From IMG/VR virus record IMGVR_UViG_3300009124_000103, positions 1 to 24,279 of that record: a DNA stretch of 24,279 nucleotides; one strand, given 5' to 3'. This DNA comes from a virus. How positions within the stretch are numbered: the first letter of the stretch is position 1; the number at the start of each line of letters is the position of its first letter. This document shows, piece after piece, positions 22,601-24,279 of this stretch. The notes under the pieces were generated by a model. The model made no database searches, was not told the origin of the DNA, and saw only the letters and a list, made by a program, of their open reading frames with translations. A program made the translations under genes and the position numbers.

Positions 22601-23202
22601 TTAAGTTTTTGCTAAATCTTCTTAAAAAAAATACAAACAAGTCGACTTTGTATCCTAAGAATAAAAAACAGATACAAACTCAATCAAAACTGCCACCAAT
22701 AAAATTGTACGAGCTTAACCGCTTTAATTATAAATACACTGAGTTTTACTATTCTAAAGTAGCTAAAGAAAGGGGCATTGATAACACGCCAAAAGATCAA
22801 GCAGTTTTATTTAACTTAATGAAGATTGCCGATAACTGCCAAATATTACATTTACATTTGCAAGAAGAATTTAAGACTAGAGATGTTGTAATTAATATTG
22901 AAAGCGGCTATAGATGTGAAAAATTAAATAAGATAGTAAAAGGCTCACCAACAAGCTTGCATAAAAAAGGGCTAGCAGTTGATTTAACGGCTTATGTTAA
23001 GAATAAAAAAATTGATTTGTTGGTTTTAGCAATGGCAATAGTTAATGCACCAATTAATTTTGACCAAATACTTATTGAAGATAAAAAAGGTATCGTTCAT
23101 TTTGGTTTAGCAGAAGATGAAGGGAAGGCTAGAAAAGAATTAAAAAGAGCTTGGATTGAGGGCGAAGAATGGAAAACTAAATTAATAAAAAAATATGCGT
23201 AA
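22591..23202 (+). CDS. Peptidase M15-type endolysin
   Basis: A 203-residue protein with the M15_3 (VanY/D,D-carboxypeptidase-like) pattern: YTEFYYSKVAKERGIDNTP, a helix with NLMKIADNCQILHLHLQEEF, then IESGYRCEKLN (SGYR 105-108), SPTSLHKKGLAVDL (H124 and D131), and IVHFGL (H170). H124, D131 and H170 form the expected zinc site. The enzyme would cleave peptide cross-links of peptidoglycan. The first 20 residues, IIKFLLNLLKKN, are amphipathic or weakly hydrophobic and not a clear signal. A good Shine-Dalgarno, GAGGAG, lies just upstream. Following the spanin-like pair, it is the likely endolysin, though a virion-bound role is possible. Confidence 0.85.
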   Translation: MQIIKFLLNLLKKNTNKSTLYPKNKKQIQTQSKLPPIKLYELNRFNYKYTEFYYSKVAKERGIDNTPKDQAVLFNLMKIADNCQILHLHLQEEFKTRDVVINIESGYRCEKLNKIVKGSPTSLHKKGLAVDLTAYVKNKKIDLLVLAMAIVNAPINFDQILIEDKKGIVHFGLAEDEGKARKELKRAWIEGEEWKTKLIKKYA

Positions 23203-23265
23203 GATAATAAACTGTTTTAAAAACCTATCCAAAAAGGTTAAAAGAGAACTTAAAAAGATAAAATT

Positions 23266-23703
23266 ATGTCTAAGCAAGAAAATATAAAAATGATAGTATT
23301 TATTTTAATAGCCTTTTTCTTTTTTAAAGATGCACAAGCAAAACCGATAGCAATATATGAGTTTACTATCAAAGAGGTTTATGATGGCGACACAGTAAAG
23401 ATTGAAGAGACTGCATACAACCTTCCTCTGTCAATAAGAATAAATGGGATTGATACGCCTGAAAAAGGTCACAGAGCTAAATGTAATCAAGAAAAAAAAC
23501 TAGCAGAGCAAGCAAAAAAGTTTTTAGAAAATTTGATTAAACAGGCAAATTTAATTTATTTTGACGAACTTAAATGGGATAAATACGGTGGTAGAATATT
23601 AGCTAATATGTATGTTGATGGATTAAGCGTTGCAACTATTATGATTAAAGAAGGCTTTGCAAGAGAATATCACGGAAAGAAAAAGATTGGTTGGTGTAAA
23701 TAG
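23266..23703 (+). CDS. Exported thermonuclease (staphylococcal-nuclease family)
   Basis: A 145-residue protein. Residues 1-25 form a signal peptide (MIVFILIAFFFFKDAQA, likely cut after AQA). The SNase domain follows: VYDGDTVKI (D40, D42), LSIRINGIDTPE (R58, D63, E66), AKCNQEKKLAEQAKKFLENL, WDKYGGRILANMYVDG (R110), and IKEGFAREY. The residues equivalent to the catalytic Arg, Glu and Arg of micrococcal nuclease, plus the calcium-binding aspartates, are all present, so an active periplasmic or secreted DNA/RNA nuclease is expected. It could digest host DNA at lysis, act against competing DNA, or supply nucleotides; the phage role is unknown. The last codons overlap the structured element at 23701. 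Confidence 0.9.
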   Translation: MSKQENIKMIVFILIAFFFFKDAQAKPIAIYEFTIKEVYDGDTVKIEETAYNLPLSIRINGIDTPEKGHRAKCNQEKKLAEQAKKFLENLIKQANLIYFDELKWDKYGGRILANMYVDGLSVATIMIKEGFAREYHGKKKIGWCK

Positions 23704-23794
23704 CCAGTCCCTAACCTAAGTTTCCACAAGTGGCTGAGGATTCTAAACCCCCCATAGTTTGCAATTAATGCTTGGCGTTAGCGCATACTGGCTA
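23701..23794 (+). ncRNA. Candidate structured RNA or DNA element closed by an 8-bp helix
   Basis: TAGCCAGT (23701-23708) pairs perfectly with ACTGGCTA (23787-23794). Inside, CTAAC (23711-23715) pairs with GTTAG (23777-23781), and a small CCA/TGG hairpin lies at 23724-23733; ATGC/GCAT or GCG-ttag-CGC are local alternatives at the 3' side. A run of six C (around 23748-23753) is unpaired in this model and is striking in this AT-rich DNA. The first TAG is the nuclease stop codon. No U-run follows, so it is not a plain terminator. I cannot match it to a known ribozyme or riboswitch class. Confidence 0.5.
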
Positions 23795-23821
23795 ATAACA
23801 ATATAAACTAAATCTTATATT

Positions 23822-23932
23822 ATGTCAATTAAAGAGTTCAAAAAGTTTTGGAATAGAACGGGTTTAAATGAAACTTGGATTTACTTTGCCCCTTTGGTGG
23901 TAGTTTTAATTGCTTGGTTTTTCTTTGGCTAG
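23822..23932 (+). CDS. 36-residue single-helix membrane micropeptide
   Basis: The frame from ATG at 23822 to TAG at 23930-23932 encodes a polar N-terminal helix (MSIKEFKKFWNRTGLNETW) followed by a membrane helix (IYFAPLVVVLIAWFFFG) that ends at the C-terminus. The clean amphipathic-then-hydrophobic layout and its own A/T-rich leader (AACTAAATCTTATATT) after the structured element argue for a real gene. It meets the leftward XRE gene tail to tail with a three-base gap. Function unknown; a membrane effector or lysis helper is only a guess. Confidence 0.5.
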   Translation: MSIKEFKKFWNRTGLNETWIYFAPLVVVLIAWFFFG

Positions 23933-23935
23933 AGT

Positions 23936-24196
23936 TTATCTATTATTTAATATCTTATCTATTATTTCACCCTTTTTTTTGCTAGAAATTTTATTAGCTA
24001 GTGCTAGAAGATAGTCACTATCAACAGCAAGCTTATTAGCAATCTTGATAATATTTTTTTCTTTAGGTGGCTTAAAATCTCCTACCTCCATTTTTGAAAT
24101 AAAAGTAGGGCTTAAATCTACCATTTTAGCAAATTCACGCAACCCATAGTTTAAGGCTAATCTTCTATTTTTTACAAATTCTCCAAAGGTTGTCAT
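23936..24196 (-). CDS. XRE-family transcriptional regulator
   Basis: An 86-residue protein with a canonical HTH_3 fold: TFGEFVKNRRLALNYGLREF, AKMVDLSPTFISKMEVGDFK (recognition helix around SPTFISKMEVG), then NIIKIANKLAVDSDYLLALA. The C-terminal tail, KISSKKKGEIIDKILNNR, is short, so there is no separate peptidase or ligand domain. Such proteins act as Cro/CI-like repressors or late regulators. It is the only leftward gene in the right part of the window and has its own promoter close upstream. No integrase or attachment site is seen, so lysogeny cannot be inferred from it. Confidence 0.85.
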   Translation of the reverse strand: MTTFGEFVKNRRLALNYGLREFAKMVDLSPTFISKMEVGDFKPPKEKNIIKIANKLAVDSDYLLALANKISSKKKGEIIDKILNNR

Positions 24197-24217
24197 TTAC
24201 CCAATATAAAATTTTGT

Positions 24218-24245
24218 ATTCTATCCAGTAAAATATGCTTTTCAA
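24218..24245 (-). promoter_or_regulatory. Sigma70-type promoter of the XRE regulator gene
   Basis: On the minus strand TTGAAA (24245-24240), a 16-bp spacer and TAGAAT (24223-24218). Both boxes are 5/6 matches. The leader would be only about 15 bases, ending AAAATTTTATATTGGGTAA before the ATG at 24196. Confidence 0.6.
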
Positions 24246-24279
24246 AGAAAACAGGATTGTTGGTTATATAAGATTCAAA

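Noticed and set aside
23195-23287. 30-residue lysine-rich frame beginning MRKIINCFKN
   Set aside because: It overlaps both the M15 stop and the nuclease start, and AT-rich DNA readily gives Lys-rich short frames; no independent support.
23936-24279. Lysogeny module
   Set aside because: An XRE regulator alone is not enough; no integrase, excisionase or attachment core is visible.

Overview
The window is the late (virion and lysis) half of a tailed phage with a short, T7-like tail, from an AT-rich host, assembled from Illumina Nextera data. The first 53 bases are sequencing adapter (i5 side, index AGAGTAGA, then the transposon mosaic end), so the left edge is an artefact and phage DNA starts at 54. 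Low G+C, many starts preceded by A/T runs with no Shine-Dalgarno, a compact late operon and a T7-like set of internal virion proteins without a visible RNA polymerase recall small podoviruses of AT-rich aquatic alphaproteobacteria (for example HTVC010P-type pelagiphages). That host assignment is inference. Replication genes are absent and probably lie beyond the window.

Layout. (1) 54-1137, leftward: five small genes (a truncated hypothetical, a WxxGx pentapeptide-repeat protein, a ribbon-helix-helix-like protein, a small membrane or exported peptide and a 61-residue hypothetical) behind a good sigma70-type promoter at 1183-1211. Three of them share an AAATACT sequence before an ATGACA start. 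(2) 1138-1882: no gene. A rightward promoter (1311-1340) is followed at once by about 400 bp rich in nested complementary segments, the best candidate here for a large structured non-coding RNA, and then by an AT-rich block of direct and inverted repeats. (3) 1883-2398: two small unknown genes separated by three GTAATTAC palindromes spaced exactly 20 bp apart. (4) 2421-9720: packaging and head genes in canonical order: small terminase, a small unknown, a fibre- or decoration-like protein, large terminase, a coiled-coil protein, portal, a Bbp19-like protein, scaffold, major capsid protein and a cement-like protein, closed by a strong terminator. (5) 9764-18723: tail tubular A and B, then four internal virion proteins resembling T7 gp13 to gp16. 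(6) 18741-20942: T7-type tail fibre and an associated protein. (7) 20982-23703: lysis and cell-surface genes: a membrane/coiled-coil protein, a permuted NlpC/P60-like cysteine peptidase, a holin-like peptide, a spanin-like pair, an M15 peptidase and an exported staphylococcal-nuclease-type nuclease. (8) 23701-24279: a 94-nt element closed by an 8-bp perfect helix, a 36-residue membrane peptide and, leftward, an XRE-family regulator with its own promoter.

The late genes are tightly packed, often with overlapping stop and start codons, so they are probably translated from a few long mRNAs. Capsid and cement genes sit between a structured leader (8101-8294) and the terminator at 9726, which would let them be expressed above their neighbours. 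The most notable unexplained items are the structured RNA candidate at 1341-1735, the palindrome array at 2060-2109, the repeated-hairpin capsid leader and the closed 94-nt element after the nuclease.
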